64,000 bases of DNA from Ornithinimicrobium cavernae (GCF_003121625.1 NZ_QDDJ01000006.1:230847-294846); one strand, 5' to 3'. Shown: positions 18,032 through 27,417, counted from the first letter of the stretch. Translations and numbers: made by a program. The notes: generated by a model from the letters alone, not told the origin.

Positions 18032-19003
18032 GTGAGCAACATCTCGGGAGCTGGGGTCCCTGACCCCGGCGCCTCCACAGCCGAGGGCGACTGGCTGCCG
18101 ACGGTCTCTGTCATCGTGGCCACGCGGGACAGGCCAGCGCTCCTACGTCGCGCGATCCGGAGCTTCCAGCAACAGACCTACTCCAACATCACTGAGGTCA
18201 TCGTGGTCTTCGACCGGTCGGCGGTCGAGCCCCTGGACGACATCGCCGCCGAAGGTGATCTTGCCCTGCGGGGGATACCGAACACGCGGACTCCTGGCCT
18301 GGCCGGTGCCCGCAACTCGGGGATACTGCAGGCGTCCGGTGAGCTCATCGCCTTCTGTGACGATGACGACGAGTGGGTGCCGTCAAAGTTGCAGCGCCAG
18401 GTTGACCTGTGGAAGGAACAACCCGGCGCCGTGGGGGTGGGGACCGGGATGGTCCTCAAGACACACGACGGCGTCCGCACCCGCTACGCGCCCCCCGCGT
18501 TAGACTTCGACGACTTCCTGAGATCCCGAACGTTCTCCATCCCCTCCTCAGGATTCCTGCTGCGCCGCGACGAGTTCAGCCACGGGGTGGGATTGGTGGA
18601 CGAGGCACTGCCGGGCTCGTACGGGGAGGACTGGGACCTTCTGCTCCGGCTGACCCGCAACGGCCAGTTCATCAACGTGACGGACCCGGTGGTCAACGTC
18701 TACTGGGACCGACCCTCGTTCTTCACCTCGAAGTGGCAGGGCCTCATCGACGGGTTGACCTACCTGATCCAGAAGTATCCCGAGTTCGAGCGGGAGCCGA
18801 GGGGACTGGCTCGCATGGCGAGCCAGGTGGCCTTCGCGCACGCGGCCATGGGTGAGCGACAGCACGCCCTCGCCTGGGCGCGGGCGGCCCTCCGGCGCGA
18901 CGCGCGCCAGCCCAGGGCCTGGGCCGCACTCGCGGTGGCGTCCGGACTCGCCCCTGCCGAGACACTGGTGCGCCTCGCGAACTCCCGCGGGCGGGGCCTC
19001 TGA
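18032..19003 (+). CDS. Family 2 glycosyltransferase
   Basis: The 323-residue enzyme has a GT-A fold: TVSVIVATRDRPALLRRAI near the start, GLAGARNSGILQASGELIAF, and the acidic DXD-like cluster CDDDDEW near residues 108-114. EDWDLLLRL contributes the catalytic-base region. A C-terminal helical part of about 80 residues looks TPR-like. It should transfer a sugar from a nucleotide sugar to a lipid-linked or surface glycan at the membrane. GTG 18032 is chosen because AGGAAGG lies eight bases upstream and the GT-A fold begins soon after. Confidence 0.9.
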   Translation: MSNISGAGVPDPGASTAEGDWLPTVSVIVATRDRPALLRRAIRSFQQQTYSNITEVIVVFDRSAVEPLDDIAAEGDLALRGIPNTRTPGLAGARNSGILQASGELIAFCDDDDEWVPSKLQRQVDLWKEQPGAVGVGTGMVLKTHDGVRTRYAPPALDFDDFLRSRTFSIPSSGFLLRRDEFSHGVGLVDEALPGSYGEDWDLLLRLTRNGQFINVTDPVVNVYWDRPSFFTSKWQGLIDGLTYLIQKYPEFEREPRGLARMASQVAFAHAAMGERQHALAWARAALRRDARQPRAWAALAVASGLAPAETLVRLANSRGRGL

Positions 19004-19339
19004 ACCATACCCGTGGGGGGTCCCACCGCTCCTTCGCTCGCTGTGGCGCGCCCGAGCCGTGCAAGCCCTGTGGTAACGCACCTGCGTGACGTTTCGCACG
19101 ACGTGTCCGTTGACAGAACTAGGCGTTGCCTTTACTGTCACATTACTTAAGACATGCAAAGTGCTTACCTGTTTGCGCCTGCCCGTGAAACGAAGGCAGT
19201 CAGCAGTCAGAGCGCTTCGCGGGGATCATGCCGCTCAGCGCTCCACGGATGCGCCATCCGGTTCGGGTGGATAGCGATCCAGTGAACCGCAGCTTCAGCC
19301 CGAACAGAGCTTGCGCCTTGCGGCGCTTAGGAGTCACTC
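19004..19339 (+). promoter_or_regulatory. 336-base leader with a sigma-70-type promoter for the giant surface protein
   Basis: No gene is visible. TTGACA at 19110-19115 and TACTGT at 19133-19138 are separated by exactly 17 bases, an almost ideal housekeeping promoter. It would give a 5' leader of about 195 bases. The DNA around it is clearly AT-richer than the flanks. AGGAG at 19329-19333 is the ribosome site for GTG 19340. I found no match to a known riboswitch in the leader. Confidence 0.6.
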
Positions 19340-22300
19340 GTGAACAAGTGCAGCGTCGCACTCGTCGGAATTCTCGGCCTCATCCTCAGCGTGCTCGGTG
19401 TCGGACCCGTGACCGCAGCGCCCGACGACTCGCCAAGCGAGGTCGCAGCCCTGGCACTGGTCGATCCTTCGACCCGCACCGGTCTCAGCGCGGACGTCGC
19501 CGCAGCCTCGTGCTGGGAGATCATCCAGCTGCATCCGGGCTCGCCCGATGGTGCGTACTGGTTGCTCACCCCCGAGATGACGGCTCCCGAGCGGTTCTGG
19601 TGTGACATGACGACGGACGGTGGCGGGTGGGTTCGCATCGCCGTGGGCCGGCATTCGTGGGACGCGGCATACCTGGGCAAAGGCAATCCGAGCGCGATGC
19701 TGACCGCAGATCCCGCACCCTCAACTATGGTCCAGCTGCCGTCACCGACGATCGATGACCTGCTCAACGGTGGTCGCGTGATGGACCTGCCGGACACGAT
19801 CCGTCTGCGCCGTGCAATGGACATCGGTGGCACCACCTGGCAGGAGGTTCGGTTCGGAATCCGGAATCGTGACCGCTGGGTGTGGACCATGGGAGCCGAG
19901 CACCAGGTCAATACCTACTCCTTCGATGGTGTGACGGGTTCTGGAGGCGGCACCAGCAACTTCGGAGCTGACAACGCCTACCGTCGGGTGACCACCTCCA
20001 TCTCGTCCAACCAGTCGTATACCTGGGGCTTCGCCTACGGATCTCTGGTGACGGGCACCTCCAGCTCCGACACCTACCTCTGGTCGCGCGCAGCGGGAGT
20101 CGGTGCGGCCCGGCCCTACACCGAGATCTACCTCCGTCCCATGCTGATGAGCGAGGACCTGCACTTCACGGCGGTCCCTGACGGAGGCACCGAGCCGATC
20201 GAGAACGTGAGTGTCGCCGAATCGACCGCGCAGGCGAGCCCGTGGGGGGTCAACGGCCTGGCCGGAAGCACGTCCGGAGAGGGCCAGGTCGAGGTCCAGG
20301 CCTTCGAGCAGATCGGCAGCGTGATGTACGTGGGAGGGAACTTCCGCTACGTGCAACAGGACGCGAGCGGGGCCGGCCGCGTGGAGCAGTCTTTCCTCGC
20401 GGCCTTCGACGCCAGGACGGGGGCCTACCTCCCGAGCTTCTCACCGGACCTCAACGAGGCAGTCCGCACCCTGGCTGCCCTACCCAACGGCAACCTGGCG
20501 GTCGGGGGGCGGTTTACCCAGGTCAACGGTCAAGGCGTCCAGGGGCTGGTCGCGCTAGATCCTGGGAGTGGCGACACGGTGCCAGGGTGGGGTCCGCGGA
20601 TCGAGAACAACCTGTCCGTAGGGACAGTAGACGTGCGTTCTATCGCGGTGAAGGACGACTACCTGTACCTGGGCGGTGCCTTTACTCACCTGACGAGACC
20701 GGATGGATCAGGGCGGGTCTATGCGAGGGCGGCTGGGCGCGTCGCCGTGAGCAACGGGTGGCCGAACGCGTGGAACCCGGAGTTCAACGGCACAGTCGTT
20801 GATCTGGACCCAGCCGAGGATGGGGACCGGGTCTATTTCGCTGGGTTCTTCAGCGCCTCGCGGGGAGCTACGGCAATCAGTGCCGCTGCCGTCATGGTTG
20901 AAACTGGTCAGTTGGACCCGACTCCCTGGACCCCGACCTGGAGTGCTGGAGCCAATTACCAGCAGGGCATTGACCAGGTGGGGGACAAGGTCTGGGTAGG
21001 CGGCTCTGAACACAGCCTTTTCCAGTTCTCCACAAGTACGTACCAGAGGCTCATGGGCAATATCACCAAGCAACATGGAGACTTCCAGGCGGTGAGCTCA
21101 GGATTCGGGCAGCTGTACGCGGGCTGCCACTGTAACCATTTCAACTACACGAATGCCTACACCTGGCCCTCTGTGGGCAGCAGTTGGACCCAGGCCGACG
21201 CCATCGGCTGGTTGGCAGCGTGGGACGCTGACGATGGCGACGTGACGCCGCATTTCGTTCCAGACCTGCAAATGCGTCTGGGATCGGGAATTTGGGCTAT
21301 CAAGGTGGCTGAGGACGGCACAGTCTGGGCCGGCGGGGACATCACACAAGGAAGGACAACCGCTGGTTATCGCTGGCTAGGTGGAATGGCGCGCTTCCCA
21401 GCTGCCGACGCATCCGCGCCTGCGGCCCCGAGCAACCTACGTGCGACGACGCAAACCGAAACGACGGTCCGTCTGGCGTGGGACGCAGCCAGCGGGGGCT
21501 TCAGCCGCTACCAAGTCCTGCGAGACGACCGCGTGATCGCGACCACCGCGAGCACGGCTATTACCGTGCCCAAGGCGGGAGCGAACAGGTTCTTCGTCCG
21601 GGCAGAGGACTCTGCAGGGAACGTCTCGGCGAGCACACCGGTCTTTGCCACCGGAGACGGGAACCCCGCACCGGTGCCCGTGATCGAAAAGACCGTCAAC
21701 GGTCTCCAGGTCAGCCTGGATGCGTCGTCCTCCACGGACGACAGCGCCGTCGTGAGCTACTTGTGGGACCTGGGTGACGGCACGACCAGCGATCAGATGT
21801 CAGTCACCCACGACTACGCCACCAGCGGCATATACACGGTCTGGCTCACGGTGGTCGACGACGGCGGAACCTACCGCTCGGTCTCGGAAACCCTTGATCT
21901 CTCGATCCCTGAGCCGACCGACGCCTACGGCGCAGGCATCCACGACGACGAGCCATATCTGTACTGGCGCCTCAACGAGGGCAGCGGTTCCTTCGCACAA
22001 GACTACAGCGGAAATGATCGTGCCGGTGAGTACTTTGGTGGCGTCACACGCGGCCAGCAGGGTGCACTCGCCAGCAACAATGACCCTGCAGCGGGTTTCG
22101 ATGGTGTCGATGGGCACGTCGTTGCACGGGAAGCGGTGACGGACCCGGGCGCCTACTCACTCGAGGTCTGGTTCCAGTCGACCACGGACCGGGGCGGCAA
22201 GCTGATCGGATTCGGGCGTGCTCCGTCTGGTCTGAGCAGCAGCTACGACCGACACGTGTGGCTGGAGAATGACGGCAGGCTCAGCTTCGGTGCCTGGACC

Positions 22301-24427
22301 GGAACTCAGAACACGGCAACCACCACCGGCAGTTACACCGATGGCGAGTGGCACCACGTCGTCGCGACACAGGGCTCCGACGGCATGAAGCTGTATGTCG
22401 ACGGTGTCCTCCGAGCGACGAACCCGCAGACCGACAACGAGAACTACACCGGGTACTGGCGCATCGGTGGTGACAACGTCTGGAGCGGTTCGAGCCGGTT
22501 CGTGAACGCGACCCTCGACGAGGCAGCGGTGTACGAATCCGTGTTGACGGCGGAGCAGGTCGCCACGCACCATGCGTTGGGCACAGCACAACTACCGAAC
22601 CAGCTGCCCACCGCGGACTTCATCGTGGCCGAGAACGGCCTGAGCGTCGCTGTTGACGCCTCTGTGTCCGCGGACTCCGACGGGGTCATTGAGAGTTACG
22701 AGTGGTCCTTCGGTGATGGTGGCACGGCGACGGGTGAGTCGACGACCCACTCGTATCTCGTGTCGGGCACGTACACGGTCGAGCTCACCGTCACGGACAA
22801 TGACGGAGGAGCGAGTACGAAGACCATCGACGTGACCGTTGAAGCGCCGAACCAGCTTCCGACGGCAGCTTTCACGGCGGCGACCAGCGGCGCTGAGGTT
22901 CAGGTGGACGCATCCTCGTCATCGGACCCCGACGGGACCATTGCCTCCTACACCTGGGACTTCGGTGACGGGTCCTCCGGTGATGGGGTGACGGCATCGC
23001 ACCTATATGCCGGCCCGGGCACGTACGAGGTGACGCTGACCGTGACGGACGACCGTTCCGGGAGCAGCACGCACACAGAGCAGGTCAACGTCGCGGAGGG
23101 CAGTGAGCCGGTGACGGCGACGGTTGTTGCGCGGGATGCGTCGTGGGAGTGGTACTACGGTGCGGCGGCGCCGGCCGTGGACTGGGCGGCGGTGGATGGT
23201 GACAGGTCGGGTTGGCAGGTCGGTGGGGCTCCGCTGGGTTGGGGTTTTGCTGCCGTCCAGACCGATATTGATATCGATGGTCCGACGAGTGACAGACCGC
23301 GGGTGGCCTACTTTGCCACGGACTTCGAGGTCTCGGATCCGAGTAAGGTGGTTCAGTTGGAGCTGGACACCGTGGCCAATGATGGTGTGGTCGTGTACGT
23401 CAACGGTGTGGAGGTCGGTCGTCACAACATGCGGGACGGCACGGTGTCTCATCTGACGTATGCCGCATCGAGCCGGCGGGTGGATGCCGCCAACGCTGAC
23501 CCGTTGGTGGTCCAGGTGCCGACCGATCTGCTCGTGGCTGGCACGAATGTGGTGGCGGCGAGCACGCACCTGGGATATCGCTCCACGCCGGACGTCAGCT
23601 TCGAACTCGATGCCGAACTCACAGTCCTGCAGTCAGGGCCGGTCAATCAGTCACCCGCTGCACAGTTCCAGGGGTCGGTCGACGGCTTGACCATCTCCGT
23701 GGACGCCTCAGGCTCATCGGACCCGGAGGGGGGCCTGAGCTCCTACGAGTGGGACTTCGGTGACGGAGCAACCGCAAGCGGTGTCACCGCTGGCCATACC
23801 TATGCAGGGTCGGGTGTCTACACGGTCACATTGACTGTTGCTGATGCCGCAGGTCTTACCGATGAGGCCTCCCAGGTGGTCACTGTCTCCGATGGGGCCG
23901 AGCCGGTGGCGGCGACGGTTGTTGCGCGGGATGCGTCGTGGGAGTGGTACTACGGTGCGGCGGCGCCGGCCGTGGACTGGGCGGCGGTGGATGGTGACAG
24001 GTCGGGTTGGCAGGTCGGTGGGGCTCCGCTGGGTTGGGGTTTTGCTGCCGTCCAGACCGATATCGATATCGATGGTCCGACGAGTGACAGACCGCGGGTG
24101 GCCTACTTTGCCACGGACTTCGAGGTCTCGGATCCGAGTAAGGTGGTTCAGTTGGAGCTGGACACCGTGGCCAATGATGGTGTGGTCGTGTACGTCAACG
24201 GTGTGGAGGTCGGTCGTCACAACATGCGGGACGGCACGGTGTCTCATCTGACGTATGCCGCATCGAGCCGGCGGGTGGATGCCGCCAACGCTGACCCGTT
24301 GGTGGTCCAGGTGCCTACCGACCTGCTCGTGGCTGGCACGAATGTGGTGGCGGCGAGCACGCACCTGGGATATCGCTCCACGCCGGACGTCAGCTTCGAA
24401 CTCGAAGCTGAACTGACCAGTTTCTGA
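19340..24427 (+). CDS. Giant secreted multidomain surface protein (fibrinogen-like, propeller, FnIII, PKD, LamG, twin beta domains)
   Basis: The 1695-residue protein starts with a signal peptide ending near VTAAP. In order: a fibrinogen-C/COLFI-like module (about 58-270, with SCWEIIQ and CDMTTDGGGWVRI); a beta-propeller-like region of repeated 'VGGxFtxV' units (310-690); FnIII (695-770); PKD (775-858); a LamG jellyroll (864-1084); two PKDs (1088-1252); a beta domain (1256-1431); a fourth PKD; and a second, nearly identical copy of that beta domain (1521-1695). There is no LPXTG or membrane anchor, so it is released or held by binding. It is probably an adhesin or matrix protein linked to the polysaccharide. 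GTG 19340 has AGGAG six bases upstream. Confidence 0.85.
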   Translation: MNKCSVALVGILGLILSVLGVGPVTAAPDDSPSEVAALALVDPSTRTGLSADVAAASCWEIIQLHPGSPDGAYWLLTPEMTAPERFWCDMTTDGGGWVRIAVGRHSWDAAYLGKGNPSAMLTADPAPSTMVQLPSPTIDDLLNGGRVMDLPDTIRLRRAMDIGGTTWQEVRFGIRNRDRWVWTMGAEHQVNTYSFDGVTGSGGGTSNFGADNAYRRVTTSISSNQSYTWGFAYGSLVTGTSSSDTYLWSRAAGVGAARPYTEIYLRPMLMSEDLHFTAVPDGGTEPIENVSVAESTAQASPWGVNGLAGSTSGEGQVEVQAFEQIGSVMYVGGNFRYVQQDASGAGRVEQSFLAAFDARTGAYLPSFSPDLNEAVRTLAALPNGNLAVGGRFTQVNGQGVQGLVALDPGSGDTVPGWGPRIENNLSVGTVDVRSIAVKDDYLYLGGAFTHLTRPDGSGRVYARAAGRVAVSNGWPNAWNPEFNGTVVDLDPAEDGDRVYFAGFFSASRGATAISAAAVMVETGQLDPTPWTPTWSAGANYQQGIDQVGDKVWVGGSEHSLFQFSTSTYQRLMGNITKQHGDFQAVSSGFGQLYAGCHCNHFNYTNAYTWPSVGSSWTQADAIGWLAAWDADDGDVTPHFVPDLQMRLGSGIWAIKVAEDGTVWAGGDITQGRTTAGYRWLGGMARFPAADASAPAAPSNLRATTQTETTVRLAWDAASGGFSRYQVLRDDRVIATTASTAITVPKAGANRFFVRAEDSAGNVSASTPVFATGDGNPAPVPVIEKTVNGLQVSLDASSSTDDSAVVSYLWDLGDGTTSDQMSVTHDYATSGIYTVWLTVVDDGGTYRSVSETLDLSIPEPTDAYGAGIHDDEPYLYWRLNEGSGSFAQDYSGNDRAGEYFGGVTRGQQGALASNNDPAAGFDGVDGHVVAREAVTDPGAYSLEVWFQSTTDRGGKLIGFGRAPSGLSSSYDRHVWLENDGRLSFGAWTGTQNTATTTGSYTDGEWHHVVATQGSDGMKLYVDGVLRATNPQTDNENYTGYWRIGGDNVWSGSSRFVNATLDEAAVYESVLTAEQVATHHALGTAQLPNQLPTADFIVAENGLSVAVDASVSADSDGVIESYEWSFGDGGTATGESTTHSYLVSGTYTVELTVTDNDGGASTKTIDVTVEAPNQLPTAAFTAATSGAEVQVDASSSSDPDGTIASYTWDFGDGSSGDGVTASHLYAGPGTYEVTLTVTDDRSGSSTHTEQVNVAEGSEPVTATVVARDASWEWYYGAAAPAVDWAAVDGDRSGWQVGGAPLGWGFAAVQTDIDIDGPTSDRPRVAYFATDFEVSDPSKVVQLELDTVANDGVVVYVNGVEVGRHNMRDGTVSHLTYAASSRRVDAANADPLVVQVPTDLLVAGTNVVAASTHLGYRSTPDVSFELDAELTVLQSGPVNQSPAAQFQGSVDGLTISVDASGSSDPEGGLSSYEWDFGDGATASGVTAGHTYAGSGVYTVTLTVADAAGLTDEASQVVTVSDGAEPVAATVVARDASWEWYYGAAAPAVDWAAVDGDRSGWQVGGAPLGWGFAAVQTDIDIDGPTSDRPRVAYFATDFEVSDPSKVVQLELDTVANDGVVVYVNGVEVGRHNMRDGTVSHLTYAASSRRVDAANADPLVVQVPTDLLVAGTNVVAASTHLGYRSTPDVSFELEAELTSF
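23105..23610 (+). repeat. Long direct repeat, copy 1 (inside the giant surface gene)
   Basis: About 505 bases encode the first WEWYYGAAAP... beta domain. Copy 2 starts exactly 795 bases downstream. Only a handful of silent differences are seen (for example GATATTGATATC against GATATCGATATC), far fewer than expected for an old duplication. Confidence 0.92.
23900..24405 (+). repeat. Long direct repeat, copy 2 (inside the giant surface gene)
   Basis: Second copy of the repeat at 23105, encoding the C-terminal beta domain of the surface protein. The intervening DNA codes for a PKD domain that is not duplicated with it. Confidence 0.92.
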
Positions 24428-24445
24428 GATGTGCGACGGAGCGCG

Positions 24446-25705
24446 CTAACCCTCGGTGAGGATCTGCTTCCCCAGACGGAGAAGATCGGTGGCTTGCATT
24501 TGACTGATGCGGACCCGCTGCCAGTCGCCGTGTGCAGCAGCTAGATCGGCCATGCGCGCAGCGATGGTTAGGGCGTAGGTCGCGCAGACCACGCGCTGCT
24601 GCTGCCGGCCGTGCCCCAGGGCGCACAGGACGATCTCGACTGCGGGACGCGCTTTGCGAAGGTTTGATGCGACGCTCTGGCGCTCCCAACCGGGTTGTGA
24701 GTGGATGGTCCAGTGGATGGCGTCCAGACCAGCGACCGCATCTGCCTCACTGGACTCCCAGTCCCACAGCCAAGCCTGGCCATCAGCGTCCCTCCCAAGG
24801 TTCCAGGGCACGAGGTCTCCGTGCCAGCGTTCGGCGATGGAGACCCTTGTGGAAGTCTCCAGCAGAGCGGCCCAGAGCGCTTCGAAAGCCTCGTGCATTG
24901 CCGGTGCTCCAACTATCGGCAGCGTCGCTCTCAAACGTCGTGAGGCGGTCAGGAGCTGGGCAGATCGGGTGGGTTGGTCCGACCGCGTGATCGCGAACAT
25001 CCCGGTCAGCTCGCGGAGCGATAGGCCCGCCGGCCCGCCGGAGTGCGCAACGTGATGCGGTAAGGGTTCGGCCACCAGGTAGTGCTCGCGTCCGAGCGAT
25101 CCGGAAGCACTCAGGAGGGGGGTGCGCACTGTTCCTGCCTTGCCTCCGAGTTCGGCGAGCACCCGGGACTCGGTCGTGACGTACTCGCGAGTCAAGACAT
25201 TCCATGAGACCTTTGCCAGTCCCATCGGTACCCCATCGGCGCCGAAGAGGTGCAGAGAAGCTTTCGCATTGGCTCCTCGGCGGACTCCGATTGCGGCGCG
25301 AACGCCGGGGAGACCGAGAGCCTTGCCGATATGACTGACCGGATCGAGTGCCGCACCCTCAGTGGCTGACGTCACGCGTTCGACCCTCAGGCGATCAAAA
25401 GAGGGCTGGACGCCCGCGCGGGCGAGGGCTCCAAGGGTGCTGCGTGCAAGACGGCTCCGTGGTGTCCGGAGCTTTCGATACGACAGAAGAACTCTGCTCG
25501 TGAGCCTGCGGGAATCGGCCGGGATGAGGATTTCCGGAGACTGACGTGACGGCACAACCCAGTAGTCCTGGAGAATTCTTCCGGGACAGTCGCCTGCCGG
25601 ACCATTGAGTACGAGTCGGATCCGGTCCTTGGCGACCCAGGGGGCCCAGAGATGACGGCAGAGAAGATCGAGACCTGTGTGGCCCGTTCCATCGATAATG
25701 TCCAT
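24446..25705 (-). CDS. APH-fold phosphotransferase (kinase) in the polysaccharide locus
   Basis: The 419-residue protein has the C-terminal motifs of aminoglycoside/choline-kinase-like enzymes: the catalytic loop WHGDLVPWNLG and the metal-binding WLWDWESSEADAV. The N-terminal ~150 residues are poorly conserved and may bind the substrate. Members phosphorylate small molecules, lipids or sugars using ATP; here the polysaccharide setting suggests a glycan or lipid-linked substrate, which is inference. The first usable in-frame start is ATG 25705, in the middle of a perfect 22-bp palindrome. The upstream sulfotransferase ends 52 bases before it, so the two should share a transcript. Confidence 0.75.
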   Translation of the reverse strand: MDIIDGTGHTGLDLLCRHLWAPWVAKDRIRLVLNGPAGDCPGRILQDYWVVPSRQSPEILIPADSRRLTSRVLLSYRKLRTPRSRLARSTLGALARAGVQPSFDRLRVERVTSATEGAALDPVSHIGKALGLPGVRAAIGVRRGANAKASLHLFGADGVPMGLAKVSWNVLTREYVTTESRVLAELGGKAGTVRTPLLSASGSLGREHYLVAEPLPHHVAHSGGPAGLSLRELTGMFAITRSDQPTRSAQLLTASRRLRATLPIVGAPAMHEAFEALWAALLETSTRVSIAERWHGDLVPWNLGRDADGQAWLWDWESSEADAVAGLDAIHWTIHSQPGWERQSVASNLRKARPAVEIVLCALGHGRQQQRVVCATYALTIAARMADLAAAHGDWQRVRISQMQATDLLRLGKQILTEG

Positions 25706-25712
25706 TATCGAT
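25691..25712. promoter_or_regulatory. Perfect 22-bp palindrome over the kinase start codon
   Basis: ATCGATAATG-TC-CATTATCGAT is a perfect 10-bp inverted repeat with a 2-base centre; the ATG start (25705) lies inside the right arm. It could be a repressor operator in DNA, or an RNA hairpin that hides the start codon. Confidence 0.6.
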
Positions 25713-25757
25713 GGGCACCCGTGTTCCGCGCGGGACCGAGCATCGTCCGTGTGTGCA

Positions 25758-26663
25758 TCATGACCAACCGAGTCTCGTTTCCAGGTACTCCTCGAGCAGG
25801 AGGTTGTGCACCTTGAAGTGGTCAGCAAGTTCCTGACCTTCTTGGGTGGGGACGGCCTCAGTGGTTCTCCACGTCGAGTTGAACGGTTTCGTCGACTGCA
25901 TGCGGTGCGTCGGGAGGGCGAGAAAGTTACAGACAAGGTCCATGGTGCGTTGTGTGTCTCTGTAGAGGTCGTCGCTGCGTAGGACGAGCAACTGATCGGC
26001 TGGGAAGTGAGCGTGCCAATTCATGATCTGGGGAAGGTACTCGCCACGGCTGCGGTAGGAGTACCAGTCGAACGCTCGACTGTAGTAGCGCGGATCGACC
26101 AGCATTCGGTCAAGTTCACCGTCGAGGCGATCTGACTCAGCGGCCAGCGCTTGCTTGAACGTGAGCGGCTCAACCCCGTTCTGGACTCGCTCCTGGTAGT
26201 GGGACCAGGCGCGACGCACCGGGTTTCGGATGACCAGGATGGCCTTGATTTCTGGAGCTATATCGCGGACACGCCCAGCCACACGGGGGTCCCAGATGTA
26301 GTAGGGCGATGCCTCGAAGGACAGTGGACGGTATCCGAGCCGGCGTGCAACTAGCCGGCGGTAGTTCTCGGTGTGGAAGTGCGAGCGGTACCACTCCTCC
26401 GATCGAGGCCGGGGATGGTGCTGACCTGGGAAGAAGAAGTCAGTGCTCTTCTTGCCCCGCGGTTGCGGGAAGAGGCCAAAGGTGCCCGGATGATCGGAGA
26501 GATACCGAAACAGGGACGTCGTGCCACCCCGCTTGCTTCCGATCACGAGAAAATCAGGGACAGGTCGTAGGGCGGCGGTTCTCAAGGCGTAGGCGCGCGT
26601 GACCGAGCCCGCGACAGCCTTCGCCCACCGCGGGGAACGATCCTTCAGATCAGCCACTGACAC
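25758..26663 (-). CDS. Sulfotransferase (PAPS-dependent, heparan-sulfate-type fold)
   Basis: The 301-residue enzyme has the two PAPS-binding signatures: the 5'-phosphosulfate loop IGSKRGGTTSLFRYL (residues 41-55) and the 3'-phosphate motif IRNPVRRAWSHYQER (145-159). FEASPYYIWDP between them is usual for glycan sulfotransferases. It should move sulfate from PAPS to a hydroxyl or amino group of a sugar. GTG 26663 has GGAG six bases upstream. A lipoprotein gene stands just upstream (13 bases between them) and the kinase gene downstream on the same strand, giving a likely three-gene operon. Confidence 0.9.
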   Translation of the reverse strand: MSVADLKDRSPRWAKAVAGSVTRAYALRTAALRPVPDFLVIGSKRGGTTSLFRYLSDHPGTFGLFPQPRGKKSTDFFFPGQHHPRPRSEEWYRSHFHTENYRRLVARRLGYRPLSFEASPYYIWDPRVAGRVRDIAPEIKAILVIRNPVRRAWSHYQERVQNGVEPLTFKQALAAESDRLDGELDRMLVDPRYYSRAFDWYSYRSRGEYLPQIMNWHAHFPADQLLVLRSDDLYRDTQRTMDLVCNFLALPTHRMQSTKPFNSTWRTTEAVPTQEGQELADHFKVHNLLLEEYLETRLGWS

Positions 26664-26676
26664 CCCATCGCTCCGT

Positions 26677-27417
26677 TCAGCACTCCACCTCTACGGGAAA
26701 CGATTGCTCGTGGAGCACCCAGCGGTCTCCCAGGTAGTGCATGGTGAATGTCGTGAGAACGCGCTTGTCCGCTGCTGGGTCGACCATGGACGCGCCAGCA
26801 TCATCAACGATGTCTACACCAGAGTGGTCCAGGCATACGTCGAGCACGACCGTTGGTGGGACGTTGTCCAGGTCTACGGACTGCACGGTTGAAGAGATCA
26901 CTTGTGGTGTTCCCTTCTGGCTCCAGCCGTTACTCTCAAACTCTGCGATAGACGCAAGTAGCTGACCCTCAGCCGGGCCGTCCGTCACCGTTACAACCTG
27001 GTCGAGATCCGCCTCATCAGGGCTTGCAAGTACCTCAGCCTGCACCGCGACGAGCGGTGCCGCCATCGCGTCAAGTTGTTGGCCCTCGTCGATGTCTCGG
27101 GGCGGCACGCCAGGGGCGACGCCAGGCAGCACCTTTGCCTCATCTACTGCAGTCGTCCCCTCCTCGGGGTCCTCCTCATCCGAACCTGTCACGTCGGCGG
27201 GGTCCGGCTCCGGAGTATCGACGGGAAGCCGTGCCGAAGTTTCGGACGCGTCGCTCGGATCGGTCGAAGCGACTGCTACGGGCTGGTGCTGGTTCGGCGC
27301 TGCCGCACCCTCGTGCGGTTCTTCCGTGGAGCAGGCGCCTAGTGAGGCTGTTGCCACGGTGAGGATTCCTACCGCGGCCAAGATCCGTGCTCGCGACAAT
27401 GTGTCTACCATCCTCAC
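26677..27417 (-). CDS. Lipoprotein of unknown function
   Basis: The 246-residue product has a signal peptide with lipobox LGAC (Cys 29), then a long Pro/Glu/Asp/Thr-rich linker to about residue 120. The C-terminal globular part has TVQSVDLDNVPPTVVLDVCLDHSGVDIVDD and ends in LGDRWVLHEQSFPVEVEC; the two Cys may pair. This resembles small NTF2-like lipoproteins of actinobacteria, which is a weak fold guess. The start may be the third codon (27411). It leads the operon with the sulfotransferase and kinase genes. Confidence 0.7.
   Translation of the reverse strand: MRMVDTLSRARILAAVGILTVATASLGACSTEEPHEGAAAPNQHQPVAVASTDPSDASETSARLPVDTPEPDPADVTGSDEEDPEEGTTAVDEAKVLPGVAPGVPPRDIDEGQQLDAMAAPLVAVQAEVLASPDEADLDQVVTVTDGPAEGQLLASIAEFESNGWSQKGTPQVISSTVQSVDLDNVPPTVVLDVCLDHSGVDIVDDAGASMVDPAADKRVLTTFTMHYLGDRWVLHEQSFPVEVEC

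Noticed and set aside
19140..19339. Riboswitch in the leader of the giant surface gene
   Set aside because: Compared by eye with cyclic di-GMP, cyclic di-AMP and cobalamin consensus elements; no conserved core was found.
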